A stretch of 58,736 nt of DNA from JBDUDR01 sp040002845. Its GTDB lineage: Bacteria > Actinomycetota > Actinomycetes > Propionibacteriales > Nocardioidaceae. The notes below the pieces were generated by a model. That model did no database searches. It was not told the origin of the DNA and saw only the letters and a program-made list of their open reading frames with translations. The stretch is from positions 1 to 58,736 of the forward strand of contig JBDUDR010000003.1 in NCBI GenBank assembly GCA_040002845.1. Reading direction: 5' to 3'. The translations under genes and the position numbers were made by a program. Positions 1 to 7,307 of the stretch are shown one piece after another. The first letter of the stretch is position 1, and each line of letters opens with the position of its first letter.

Positions 1-7
1 GACGCCG

Positions 8-2086
8 TCAGGCGTCGATCCGGTCGGAGTCGAGCTCGTACGCGCCCTGCACGATGAACTCCTTGCGTGGCGCGACATCGTTGCCCATCAACAGCTCGAA
101 TACCCCTGCCGCCTCGTCGGCGTCATCAGCGGTGATTCGGCGCAGCGTACGTTGGCGGGTGTCCATGGTCGTCTCGGCCAACTGGTCGGCATCCATCTCA
201 CCCAGCCCCTTGTAACGCTGGATCGGGTCCTTCCAGCGCACGCCTTTCTTGGCGAGTTCGGCCAACCGGCGCTGCAGCTCGGCGTCGGTGTAGGTGTAGA
301 CGTACCGCTCCATGCCCTTCTTGGGGTTGGACAGCTCGATCCGGTGCAGCGGGGGGACGGCGCAGTAGACCCGTCCTTGCATGATCAGCTCGCGCATGTA
401 ACGAAAGAACAAAGTGGTCAACAGGCACCGGATGTGCGCACCATCAGAGTCGGCGTCGGCCATGAAGATTATCTTGCCGTAGCGAGCCGCATCGAGATCG
501 AACGTACGACCCGAACCGGCACCGACGACCTGGATGATCGAGGCGCATTCGGCGTTCTTTAGCATGTCGCCGACTGAGGCCTTCTGTACGTTCAGGATCT
601 TGCCCCTAATGGGCAACAACGCCTGGAACTCCGAGTCCCGGGCGAGTTTCGCCGTCCCCAGGGCCGAGTCACCCTCAACGATGAACAACTCCGATCGATC
701 GAGATCGGTGCTTCTGCAGTCAGCGAGCTTCGAGGGCAGGGCCGAGGACTCGAGCGCATTCTTGCGTCGCTGGTTGTCGCGTTGCTGACGGGCGGCCAGT
801 CGGGTCCTCGAGGCCGCCACGACCTTCTCCATCGCCGCCCGGGCGTAGGGCTTGTCGCCTCGCTTCGAGGACGTCAGAAAGGACGTCAGCTCCCTGGAGA
901 CGATCTTCCGGACGATCCGGGATGCCGCAGGCGTCCCCAGCAGCTCCTTGGTCTGGCCCTCGAACTGCGGTTCCGCGAGGCTGACGGTCACGACACCGGT
1001 GAGGCCCTCGAGCACGTCGTCCTTGGTCACGTCTGTGTCATTGGCTTTCAGCAGACGGGTGGACCGCAGCACCTCGTTGAAGGTCGTCGTGACAGCGCGC
1101 TCGAAACCTTGCAGGTGGGTGCCGCCTTTCGGGGTGGCGATCACGTTGACGAATGTCCGGATCTCGGTGCCGTACCCCAACCCCCAGCGCAGCGCCACGT
1201 CGACGGTGATCTCGCGTTCGACGTCTTGTGGCGTCATGTGACCCTTGTCGTCGAGCAGCGGCACCGTCTCGGTGAAGTTGTCGACACCGTGCAGGCGCAG
1301 GACGCCGGTCACCGGCTCATCGGGCGCCAGAAACTCGGCGAACTCCGCGATGCCGCCGGCGTGACGGAACGTCTCCTCGGTCGGTTCGTGCCCGCGCAGA
1401 TCGCGGATGACCAGCTCCACACCAGGAACCAGGAACGACGTCTGGCGCGCCCTCGTGATCAGCTCGTCGTAGGCGAAGGCAGCGTCCTTGGTGAAGATCT
1501 GACGATCTGGCCAGAACCTCACCCGGGTGCCAGTGACCCCCTTGCGCACGCGGGCGCCCTTGCTCAGCCCCGAGCCGGGTACGAACCCGGCAGCCGGCCC
1601 GTCGCCATCGAAGACCCCCGGCGTACCTCGCTGGAAGGACATCTTTCGAGTCGCCGGGGACCGGTCGACCTCGACGTCGAGGCGCGCGCTGAGCGCGTTG
1701 ACCACCGACGACCCGACCCCGTGCAGCCCTCCCGTCGCGACGTACGAACCTCCGCCGAACTTGCCACCCGCGTGCAGCTTGGTAAAGACCACCTCAACGC
1801 CTGACAGACCGGTCTTGGGCTCGATATCGACCGGAATGCCCCGACCGTTGTCATGCACCTCCACCGATCCGTCTGGGTTGAGAGTCACGGCGATCAGGGT
1901 GCAGACTCCGGCGATCGCCTCGTCGACTGCGTTGTCGATGATCTCCCAGACGCAATGCATCAACCCGCGGGTGTCGGTGGATCCGATGTACATGCCGGGC
2001 CGTTTGCGTACCGCTTCCAGCCCCTCGAGGACTAGCAAGTTGGCAGCCGTGTAGGTGTTGTCGATAGCGACCCCCTGGGCGGTCAC
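8..2086 (-). CDS. parE: DNA topoisomerase IV / gyrase subunit B paralogue (ParE/GyrB2 type)
   Basis: ATPase subunit of a type IIA topoisomerase that would act on chromosomal DNA with a ParC/GyrA-type partner not present here. Visible motifs in the 692-residue form are: GHKL ATPase EIIDNAVDEA at about 48-57 and DNGRGIP at about 79; GGLHGVGSSVVNALS; TOPRIM EGDSALG at about 471 and DADSDG at 544-549; and the C-terminal QRYKGLGEMD block. I chose GTG at 2086 because GGAGGGG lies just upstream and homology begins there (DNTYTAANLLVLEGLEAVRKRPGMYIG); an in-frame extension to 2272 looks non-coding. The EGDSALG form (not EGDSAGG) and the nearby sigA match the second GyrB-like gene next to hrdB in Streptomyces, so I prefer this paralogue over the replication-origin gyrB. 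Its identity as ParE rather than GyrB is inference. Confidence 0.93.
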   Translation of the reverse strand: MTAQGVAIDNTYTAANLLVLEGLEAVRKRPGMYIGSTDTRGLMHCVWEIIDNAVDEAIAGVCTLIAVTLNPDGSVEVHDNGRGIPVDIEPKTGLSGVEVVFTKLHAGGKFGGGSYVATGGLHGVGSSVVNALSARLDVEVDRSPATRKMSFQRGTPGVFDGDGPAAGFVPGSGLSKGARVRKGVTGTRVRFWPDRQIFTKDAAFAYDELITRARQTSFLVPGVELVIRDLRGHEPTEETFRHAGGIAEFAEFLAPDEPVTGVLRLHGVDNFTETVPLLDDKGHMTPQDVEREITVDVALRWGLGYGTEIRTFVNVIATPKGGTHLQGFERAVTTTFNEVLRSTRLLKANDTDVTKDDVLEGLTGVVTVSLAEPQFEGQTKELLGTPAASRIVRKIVSRELTSFLTSSKRGDKPYARAAMEKVVAASRTRLAARQQRDNQRRKNALESSALPSKLADCRSTDLDRSELFIVEGDSALGTAKLARDSEFQALLPIRGKILNVQKASVGDMLKNAECASIIQVVGAGSGRTFDLDAARYGKIIFMADADSDGAHIRCLLTTLFFRYMRELIMQGRVYCAVPPLHRIELSNPKKGMERYVYTYTDAELQRRLAELAKKGVRWKDPIQRYKGLGEMDADQLAETTMDTRQRTLRRITADDADEAAGVFELLMGNDVAPRKEFIVQGAYELDSDRIDA

Positions 2087-2382
2087 GCATCCCCTCCGGA
2101 AAGCATTGGTTCCTAGCGTACGAACAGGTTGCGCCGAGCCTACCTGCGGCTGCGGGCGCGGCACCGGACCCACGCCGCAGCGCACCGAACCGGCGGAGAA
2201 TGTGGGCAATATCTCCGGCGATCTTCCGTAATCTCCCGTGTTGGCGAACCGGGTGGGTCCATGCTGCGTCATAGAGTGGGTACGGCGTCCGCGTTTCGGG
2301 TGCCGGGTCGGGGGGAAGCAAATGACGTGCTTTGATGTTGGGACTGGTGAATCCAGCAGGACAACGGAAAAGAGGCCACGAC
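2087..2382. promoter_or_regulatory. Divergent intergenic region between parE and the DUF7455 gene
   Basis: About 296 bp separate two divergently read starts, so promoters for both genes should lie here. I see the parE ribosome-binding site (GGAGGGG at the 2086 end) and a purine-rich AAAGAGG before the DUF7455 GTG. I found no convincing -35/-10 pair. ORFs crossing the region on either strand are extensions or shadows. Confidence 0.4.
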
Positions 2383-2613
2383 GTGACCACAGCGATAGCC
2401 CAGGGCCCCGCCCTGACCGCCGCTGACCGATGCGACCGCTGCGCAGCCCAGGCCTACGTGCGAGTGACCCTTGCTGGAGGCGGTGAGCTGCTGTTTTGTG
2501 CCCACCACGGTCGCGAGCACGCCGAGCGGTTGCGTGAGGTTGCCGTGTCCATCCATGACGAGACCGAAAGACTCGACGAGACGCTCGTAACCACTCCTGA
2601 CGGTGAGCCCTGA
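2383..2613 (+). CDS. DUF7455 family small protein
   Basis: A 76-residue cytoplasmic protein. It carries a Cys/His arrangement, RCDRCAAQAYVRV then LLFCAHHGREH, that looks like a small zinc-binding fold (CxxC followed by CxHH), and an acidic C-terminal tail. I recognise this as the actinobacterial DUF7455 family, whose members sit next to principal sigma factors (Rv2708c-like in mycobacteria, and next to hrdB in streptomycetes). No function is established. GTG at 2383 is preferred over the ATG at 2332 because the conserved part begins at ALTAADRCDRC and AGAGG lies 8-12 bases upstream. A strong hairpin follows at 2637-2667. Confidence 0.8.
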   Translation: MTTAIAQGPALTAADRCDRCAAQAYVRVTLAGGGELLFCAHHGREHAERLREVAVSIHDETERLDETLVTTPDGEP

Positions 2614-2636
2614 GCTTCCGCTCCGACTAGCCCTGT

Positions 2637-2667
2637 GAGGGCGGCCACCCCGCGGGTGGTCGCCCTC
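2637..2667 (+). terminator. Stem-loop terminator after the DUF7455 gene
   Basis: GAGGGCGGCCACC (2637-2649) faces GGTGGTCGCCCTC (2655-2667) across a 5-base loop: a 13-bp stem with one non-Watson-Crick (G/T) position. No U-tract follows, which is common in high-GC actinobacteria. It lies between the DUF7455 stop and the DUF456 start. Confidence 0.65.
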
Positions 2668-2692
2668 CACACATTTCGGCAGAGTATGCCGC

Positions 2693-3175
2693 GTGTCGAG
2701 TGCGGAGCTGTGGCTGACTGGCCTGGCGATCTTCGTCGGCGTGATCGGCGTGATCGTACCCGTCCTGCCCGGTTGGGTGCTGGTCTGGGCGGCGATCTTG
2801 GTATGGGCCACCGAGATACAGCAAGCGTACGCATGGGCCGTGCTAGCCGTCGCCACCGTGAGTATCGCCGTCAGTCAGGTGGTCAAGTGGATTGTTCCCG
2901 AGCGTCGGCTGCGGGGTGCCGGCGTTCGGCGGTCGTCCGTAGGGGTTGGCGCTGTGTTGGGGATCATCGGGTTCTTCGTGATCCCGGTGATCGGGCTGGT
3001 CATCGGGTTCGTGGCAGGCGTCTACGGCGCTGAGCGCATGCGGTCGGCCTCCGCTGCCGACGCCTGGAGGTCCGCCCGTCAGGCGCTCAAGGCGGCAGGG
3101 CTGTCGATCCTGATCGAGCTCGCCGGTGCGCTGATCGCTGCGGGCAGTTGGCTCATCGCCGTGCTCGCCCACTGA
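2693..3175 (+). CDS. DUF456 family membrane protein
   Basis: A 160-residue integral membrane protein. Hydrophobic segments lie at about 6-25 (LTGLAIFVGVIGVIVPVLPGW), 30-57, 85-110 (VGVGAVLGIIGFFVIPVIGLVIGFVAG) and 135-158. The glycine-rich GxIGxxxPxLPG and the repeated GxxxGFFVIPVIGLVIG are typical of the DUF456 family, which has no assigned function. GTG at 2693 starts 25 bases after the upstream hairpin with no clear Shine-Dalgarno. The stop codon at 3173-3175 directly abuts the inverted-repeat scar. Confidence 0.8.
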   Translation: MSSAELWLTGLAIFVGVIGVIVPVLPGWVLVWAAILVWATEIQQAYAWAVLAVATVSIAVSQVVKWIVPERRLRGAGVRRSSVGVGAVLGIIGFFVIPVIGLVIGFVAGVYGAERMRSASAADAWRSARQALKAAGLSILIELAGALIAAGSWLIAVLAH

Positions 3176-3181
3176 TCCCCG

Positions 3182-3221
3182 CGATCCGACACTTATTCCC
3201 CGCTATCCGACTTGTGTCCCC
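3182..3221 (-). repeat. Left array: inverted copies of the 21-bp-phased repeat
   Basis: CGATCCGACACTTATTC at 3182-3198 is the exact reverse complement of the 17-mer GAATAAGTGTCGGATCG found downstream. A degenerate second copy (TATCCGACTTGTGTCCCC) follows, with its CCGAC core at 3207-3211, exactly 21 bp after the first core at 3186-3190. The array begins 6 bases after the DUF456 stop codon. Confidence 0.85.
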
Positions 3222-3281
3222 CCAGCTCCTGTTCACGAGGATCCAACCCGGACGCAGTGGCAAGGGACCACGTGAGGTGGG

Positions 3282-3488
3282 CGGGCCCTAGCGGTGACCG
3301 GCTTCGGCATCGGCATCGGCGTTGCCCTGCTGATCGACGCGACCATCATCCGATCCGTACTGCTACCGAGTGCGATGGGCCTCCTCGGGGATTGGAATTG
3401 GTACGTGCCGCGCTGGCTCGAATGGCTGCCACGCCTCCAGATCGAGGCGCAGCCCGGCACGCGAGCCCTCGGCGACACGGGTTCCTAG
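3282..3488 (+). pseudogene. MMPL/RND family transporter, C-terminal remnant
   Basis: The in-frame translation TGFGIGIGVALLIDATIIRS continuing through LLPSAMGLLGDWNWYVPRWL matches the last transmembrane helix and tail of actinobacterial MMPL exporters (canonical LLDATVVRxLLVPAxMxLLGxWNWWxPxWL). A TGA at 3273-3275 closes the frame upstream and no other MMPL domain is nearby, so about 90% or more of the gene is missing. The fragment sits between opposed repeat arrays. A functional 64-residue peptide is unlikely. Confidence 0.75.
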
Positions 3489-3501
3489 AGGTGGCCGGGC
3501 G

Positions 3502-3560
3502 GAATAAGTGTCGGATCGCTGAGAATAAGTGTCGGATCGTGCCGAATAAGTGTCGGATCG
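3502..3560 (+). repeat. Right array: three 17-bp repeats at an exact 21-bp period
   Basis: GAATAAGTGTCGGATCG occurs at 3502-3518, 3523-3539 and 3544-3560. All three copies are identical; the 4-bp spacers differ (CTGA, TGCC). The array ends 14 bases before the sigA stop codon on the opposite strand. Confidence 0.95.
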
Positions 3561-3574
3561 GCGAAATGAGAGCG

Positions 3575-5632
3575 TCAGTCGAGGTAGTCGCGGAGGACTT
3601 GCGAGCGCGATGGATGCCGAAGTTTCGACATCGTCTTGGACTCGATCTGCCGGATCCGCTCTCGGGTGACTCCGTAGACTTTTCCGATCTCATCGAGAGT
3701 CTTCGGCTGGCCGTCGGTGAGACCAAATCGCATCGACACCACCCCCGCCTCGCGCTCGGACAGTGTGTCGAGCACCGCGTGCAGCTGCTCCTGAAGCAGT
3801 GTGAAAGACACCGCGTCTGCCGGCACGATCGCCTCGGAGTCCTCGATCAGATCCCCGAACTCCGAGTCGCCGTCCTCCCCCAGCGGGGTGTGCAGTGAGA
3901 TCGGCTCACGACCGTACTTTTGGACCTCGACGACCTTCTCGGGTGTCATGTCGAGCTCCCTGGCAAGCTCCTCAGGAGTGGGTTCGCGACCCAGGTCCTG
4001 CAGCATCTGCCGCTGCACCCGGGCCAGCTTGTTGATGACCTCGACCATGTGCACCGGGATCCGGATCGTCCGGGCCTGGTCGGCCATCGCGCGGGTGATC
4101 GCCTGCCGGATCCACCAGGTGGCGTAGGTGGAGAACTTGTAACCCTTGGTGTAGTCAAACTTCTCGACTGCCCGGATGAGCCCGAGATTGCCTTCTTGGA
4201 TCAGGTCCAAGAACAGCATGCCGCGACCGGTGTACCGCTTTGCCAGCGACACCACCAGGCGCAGGTTCGCCTCCAGCAGGTGGTTCTTCGCCCGGCGACC
4301 ATCCTCTGCTATCCACTGCATCTCGTCGATCGCCTTCGTGCCGAGTCGGCCGGTACCGGCCAGCTTCTCGTCGGCGAACAGCCCAGCCTCGATCCGCTTG
4401 GCGAGCTCGACTTCCATCTCGGCGTTGAGCAGCGGAACCTTGCCGATCTGCTTGAGATAGTCCTTGACGGGGTCGGCGGTTGCGCCCGCGACCATGACCT
4501 GCTGCTCCGGTTCATCTGTCTCATCGGTGGTGGAAAGGACGAAACCCTCCTTTTCGTCCTCCTTCAACGTCGGGTCGTTCGCCAAATCGGCCTCGAACAC
4601 CTCGTCGGGGATGTCCTCGAGGATCTTCTTCGCCAGCGCATCGTCGGCTTGGACGCCGGCGTCGGTCGTGCTCGCCGATTTGCTGGCGGTCGCTGCCGAG
4701 GGCGCTTTCGAGCCCGCCTTGGTCGGCTTCGTTCCCGGAGCTCGCTTCGCCGTAGTCTTGTTGGCAGGTCCCGTCTGGCCGGTCGTCTTGGTGGTCGTTT
4801 TCGCCCTCTTGTGCGGACTGGTCACGCTCGACTGGGCGACCGGCTTCGCCCCTGCCTTGGGGACGGTCTTCGTCTTCGAAGTCTTACTGATGGCGGTCTT
4901 GGCGTTCGGCTTCTTGGCATCGGCTGCCTTGGTGGAGGCTACCTTGGCGCGAGCGGTCTTAGCGTTCGCCGACTTGGTGGTGGCGGACTTGGCTGCTCTG
5001 GTGGAGCTCGGTTTGGTCGCGGCCTTGGTGCTGGAACCCTTGGCCGCGGTCTTAGTCGTCGGCTTCTTGCTCGACCCGGTCTTGGTCGGCGCAGTCTTGG
5101 TCGGCGCAGTCTTGGTTGTCGCAGTCTTCGTGCCGGTCCTCGCTGCGGCGGTCTTGGTGACTGCGGCTTTCGTGCCCTTCGTCGTCTTCGTCCTCGCTGC
5201 ACTGGCCTTCCCGGCTGCGGCAGCCTTGCTCGGGACAGGCTTGGAGGATGACTTCGCGGCGGCCTTGCCGGCGGTCTTGGCCGTGGAGTTCGTCGCCTTC
5301 TTCGCGGCGGTGTTGGTCGTCTTGGCTGCGGTCGACCTGCCGGCGACTCGTTTGGCGGTCCTGGCCGACACGGTTGTACGCGACCGGGCGGCAGCCAGCA
5401 CCTTCTTCCGGCCTGCGGAGTCGGCCGCGGACACCGCAACACAGACACCTGCGTCACTGAAGTATCGGAGCAGCTTCTTGGCATGGGCCGCCGGGATCGC
5501 TGCGCTCTCGAAAACGCGTCGGATGTCGTCGGCGCTGACCTGACCGGACTCCTGCCCTCGCGTCAGCAAGCCCTGAACCTCAGGGTGCTCGAGAACCGCT
5601 GCTGGCAATTTGAGGGACGTGCTGGACGACAC
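3575..5632 (-). CDS. sigA: Principal RNA polymerase sigma factor SigA (RpoD/HrdB)
   Basis: Primary sigma-70 factor, which directs core RNA polymerase to housekeeping promoters. It has 685 residues. Region 1.2 starts at about 387 (DPVKDYLKQIGKVPLL); region 2 is LRLVVSLAKRY at about 457, then LDLIQEGNLGLIRAVEKFDY and KFSTYATWWIRQAITRA; region 3 includes RIPVHMVEVINKL; the region 4 helix-turn-helix LDEIGKVYGVTRERIRQIESK is at about 646-666; the end is LRDYLD. Residues of about 75-330 form a low-complexity Lys/Ala/Thr/Ser stretch (repeated TKTA/TKTAP). Such extensions occur in actinobacterial SigA proteins, but this one is long. GTG at 5632 follows GAGAGGT. The gene is monocistronic in appearance and convergent with the repeat scar. 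Confidence 0.97.
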   Translation of the reverse strand: MSSSTSLKLPAAVLEHPEVQGLLTRGQESGQVSADDIRRVFESAAIPAAHAKKLLRYFSDAGVCVAVSAADSAGRKKVLAAARSRTTVSARTAKRVAGRSTAAKTTNTAAKKATNSTAKTAGKAAAKSSSKPVPSKAAAAGKASAARTKTTKGTKAAVTKTAAARTGTKTATTKTAPTKTAPTKTGSSKKPTTKTAAKGSSTKAATKPSSTRAAKSATTKSANAKTARAKVASTKAADAKKPNAKTAISKTSKTKTVPKAGAKPVAQSSVTSPHKRAKTTTKTTGQTGPANKTTAKRAPGTKPTKAGSKAPSAATASKSASTTDAGVQADDALAKKILEDIPDEVFEADLANDPTLKEDEKEGFVLSTTDETDEPEQQVMVAGATADPVKDYLKQIGKVPLLNAEMEVELAKRIEAGLFADEKLAGTGRLGTKAIDEMQWIAEDGRRAKNHLLEANLRLVVSLAKRYTGRGMLFLDLIQEGNLGLIRAVEKFDYTKGYKFSTYATWWIRQAITRAMADQARTIRIPVHMVEVINKLARVQRQMLQDLGREPTPEELARELDMTPEKVVEVQKYGREPISLHTPLGEDGDSEFGDLIEDSEAIVPADAVSFTLLQEQLHAVLDTLSEREAGVVSMRFGLTDGQPKTLDEIGKVYGVTRERIRQIESKTMSKLRHPSRSQVLRDYLD
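5079..5123. repeat. sigA: 15-bp tandem repeat inside sigA
   Basis: GTCTTGGTCGGCGCA at 5079-5093 is repeated exactly at 5094-5108, and with two changes at 5109-5123. On the coding strand this encodes TKTAT/TKTAP units of the lysine-rich region. The unit length keeps frame, so copy-number changes would lengthen or shorten the extension without breaking the gene. Confidence 0.85.
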
Positions 5633-5689
5633 GAACTACCTCTCGTCGGAGTCTTAGCGGCCGACGCGAGAATGGCGATCGGCGATCGG

Positions 5690-5702
5690 CAATGGTCCAT
5701 TG
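5690..5702. promoter_or_regulatory. 13-bp perfect palindrome upstream of sigA
   Basis: CAATGGTCCATTG is a perfect inverted repeat (6-bp arms, single central base) ending 57 bases upstream of the sigA GTG, in the sigA/HhH-GPD intergenic space. It is shaped like a dimeric repressor operator. No regulator is known to me for this sequence. Confidence 0.35.
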
Positions 5703-5769
5703 TGTCACGTGCCGCGAGAAACCGAAGCCTTGCGTCGATGCTCCGCCCCAGCTGAAACCCTGATTTCGG

Positions 5770-6330
5770 TCAGTGGGCGCGCGCCTTCTGCTCCTTCTTG
5801 TACGCACGAACCTTAGCGAGTGAGTCGGGATCGATCACATCAGCGACCGACTTGAAGACACCCGGCTCGCCGTACCCGCCAGCGGCCTCTCGCCAACCAG
5901 GCGGCTCAACGCCGAGCTGCTTGCCGAGGAGGGCCACGAAGATTTGAGACTTCTGCCGCCCGAAACCGGGCAGACCGGACACACGTTTCAGCAGCTCCTG
6001 GCCTGAACCCGCCTCCTCCCAGAGTCGTTCGACCTGGCCACCGTACGTCTGCACTATCTCCCCCGCCACGGCCTGGACCCGCGCTGCCATCGATGCTGGG
6101 AACCGGTGGATCGCAGGCGGCCGCGAACACAGCTCGGCGAACCGATCGGGATCGGCGGCTGCAATCGCGTCCGGGTCGAGCGTGCCGAAACGCTGCAGGA
6201 TCTTGGCGGGACCCGCGAAGGCGCGCTCCATCGGGAACTGCTGATCAAGCAGCATCCCGACCAACAGTGCGAATCGGTCTGCGGTCAGGACCTGGTCTGC
6301 ATCGGGTTCCTGGGCAATCTGGATGGCCAT
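5770..6330 (-). CDS. HhH-GPD family base-excision repair protein
   Basis: A 186-residue predicted DNA-repair protein of the helix-hairpin-helix-GPD superfamily (Nth/MutY/AlkA fold). Visible parts are the helical LLVGMLLDQQFPMERAFAGP segment at about 20-39 and the hairpin LPGFGRQKSQIFVALLGKQLG at about 119-139, which contacts the DNA backbone in the superfamily. It lacks an obvious C-terminal 4Fe-4S cysteine cluster and is shorter than Nth. Homologues are annotated as HhH-GPD-type base excision DNA repair proteins, with substrate unproven. ATG at 6330 follows GGGAGAG. The start lies 2 bases after the upstream universal stress gene, so the two are co-transcribed. Confidence 0.8.
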   Translation of the reverse strand: MAIQIAQEPDADQVLTADRFALLVGMLLDQQFPMERAFAGPAKILQRFGTLDPDAIAAADPDRFAELCSRPPAIHRFPASMAARVQAVAGEIVQTYGGQVERLWEEAGSGQELLKRVSGLPGFGRQKSQIFVALLGKQLGVEPPGWREAAGGYGEPGVFKSVADVIDPDSLAKVRAYKKEQKARAH

Positions 6331-6332
6331 CG

Positions 6333-6737
6333 CTACTCTCCCGCCTTCACGGCCAGCACGGGGCATGGCGCGTCGAGCAGCACCCGCTGGGCGCTCGACC
6401 CGAGGATCAGCTTGCCCACGGGCGACCTCCGCCGCAGACCGATCACGATGAAGTCCGCCGCGACCTCGACCGCGACGTCGATGAGATCGTCGGCGGGATC
6501 GGTCCCACGCACGACTTGTCGAAGCTCGTGGTCCACGCCCGCGTCCGTCAACTCGTCGTGGACGGCTTTCAACTCAGCGTCGGAGTCGGACGCGTCAACG
6601 GTGTCAGCCTCCCGGCCCCCGCGGCGGGAGTTGACCACCACCAGCTTGGCGCCCCGCAGCCGAGCCTCTTCAGCGGCTCGGCGCAGGGCTGCCCGACCCT
6701 CCGGCTTCGCCACGTAGCCCACGACGATGCTTCCCAT
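6333..6737 (-). CDS. Universal stress protein (UspA family)
   Basis: A 134-residue single-domain Usp. It opens with the beta-strand SIVVGYVAKPEGRAALRRAAEEA and ends with ADFIVIGLRRRSPVGKLILGSSAQRVLLDAPCPVLAVK. The latter is the nucleotide-binding loop region; it resembles the ATP-binding GxxGx9GS motif, but the second glycine is replaced, so ATP binding is uncertain. The family acts as cytoplasmic nucleotide-binding stress-response proteins. It is the first gene of a two-gene operon with the HhH-GPD repair gene. Confidence 0.9.
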   Translation of the reverse strand: MGSIVVGYVAKPEGRAALRRAAEEARLRGAKLVVVNSRRGGREADTVDASDSDAELKAVHDELTDAGVDHELRQVVRGTDPADDLIDVAVEVAADFIVIGLRRRSPVGKLILGSSAQRVLLDAPCPVLAVKAGE

Positions 6738-6871
6738 CCCGCATGGCCTCCTCGACGCTCACCCGACCCCGGCGCTGGCGAACCCCCGACGAGCGAACGC
6801 TACCCGACCCTGCCATCGCCTGTGGAGAAGGACGCCTCAGGCACGAAACGATCGTGCACAGTGAGGCGATC

Positions 6872-7282
6872 ATGCCTTCCACCCTCGACCGTTCGAGCTC
6901 GGCTCATGTTGTCGATTGGTGGGACAGGTGGCTGAGGCTGCGGGTGGCGCGACTTCGTAAACAGACCCGGCGTCGCATATTCGCCAACCTCCTCGAGCTG
7001 GTGCAGGCGCCCTCTTCCGAGGCCGAAGCCATCATGACGACCCGCCCCGTCGAGCCGCTGGACCATGCACTGCGCGTGGACCTCCTGGTCGGGATGCTCG
7101 CCGGCCTCGACCAGCGACACCTCCTCGGTCTGGCGCTTGTGCGCCAGGGTCCAGCCGAGCTCTTCGAGACCGACCGGGCTTGGATCCCAGCCGTGCTGGT
7201 GGCCGCCGACATCACCGGGTCAACGCTTCCTCGCGTCGGCGTAGTCACCCGATGGGGTGGAATCGACACGACGCCCGCATGA
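6872..7282 (+). CDS. Hypothetical protein, unrecognised
   Basis: A 136-residue product I do not recognise. The N-terminus is strongly basic with Trp (VVDWWDRWLRLRVARLRKQTRRR). A helical, moderately hydrophobic middle (DLLVGMLAGLDQRHLLGLALV) and an Ala/Val-rich end follow. Third codon positions are mostly G/C throughout, which supports real coding in this frame over the opposite-strand ORFs. ATG at 6872 has GTGAGG 7 bases upstream; an earlier in-frame start at 6743 would overlap the start of the divergent usp gene region. The gene is convergent with the glutamate-cysteine ligase gene, with 25 bases between stops. Confidence 0.55.
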   Translation: MPSTLDRSSSAHVVDWWDRWLRLRVARLRKQTRRRIFANLLELVQAPSSEAEAIMTTRPVEPLDHALRVDLLVGMLAGLDQRHLLGLALVRQGPAELFETDRAWIPAVLVAADITGSTLPRVGVVTRWGGIDTTPA

Positions 7283-7307
7283 TCCGCCCAAGGGCGACCA
7301 ACGCACC

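Larger units (their letters stand above)
3182..3560. mobile_element. Putative non-autonomous element or transposon scar bracketed by opposed 21-bp-phased arrays
   Basis: Two inverted copies on the left (3182-3221) and three direct copies on the right (3502-3560) face each other across about 280 bp. The interior holds only the C-terminal tail of an MMPL-type transporter. Several terminal sites at a two-helical-turn period, in opposite orientation at the two ends, resemble the ends of IS21/Tn7/Mu-like elements that bind several transposase protomers. No transposase and no target-site duplication can be seen. The classification is inference. Confidence 0.45.

Noticed and set aside
2087..2272. 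N-terminal extension of the topoisomerase ORF
   Set aside because: The 62 extra residues show no homology, while GTG 2086 has a strong ribosome-binding site and the family start.
3502..3560. CRISPR array
   Set aside because: Repeats are only 17 bp with 4-bp spacers and an exact 21-bp period; no cas genes and no unique long spacers.
3920..5251. 443-residue plus-strand ORF, Arg/Gly/Leu-rich
   Set aside because: It is the antisense shadow of sigA; the repetitive composition mirrors the lysine-rich sigA extension.
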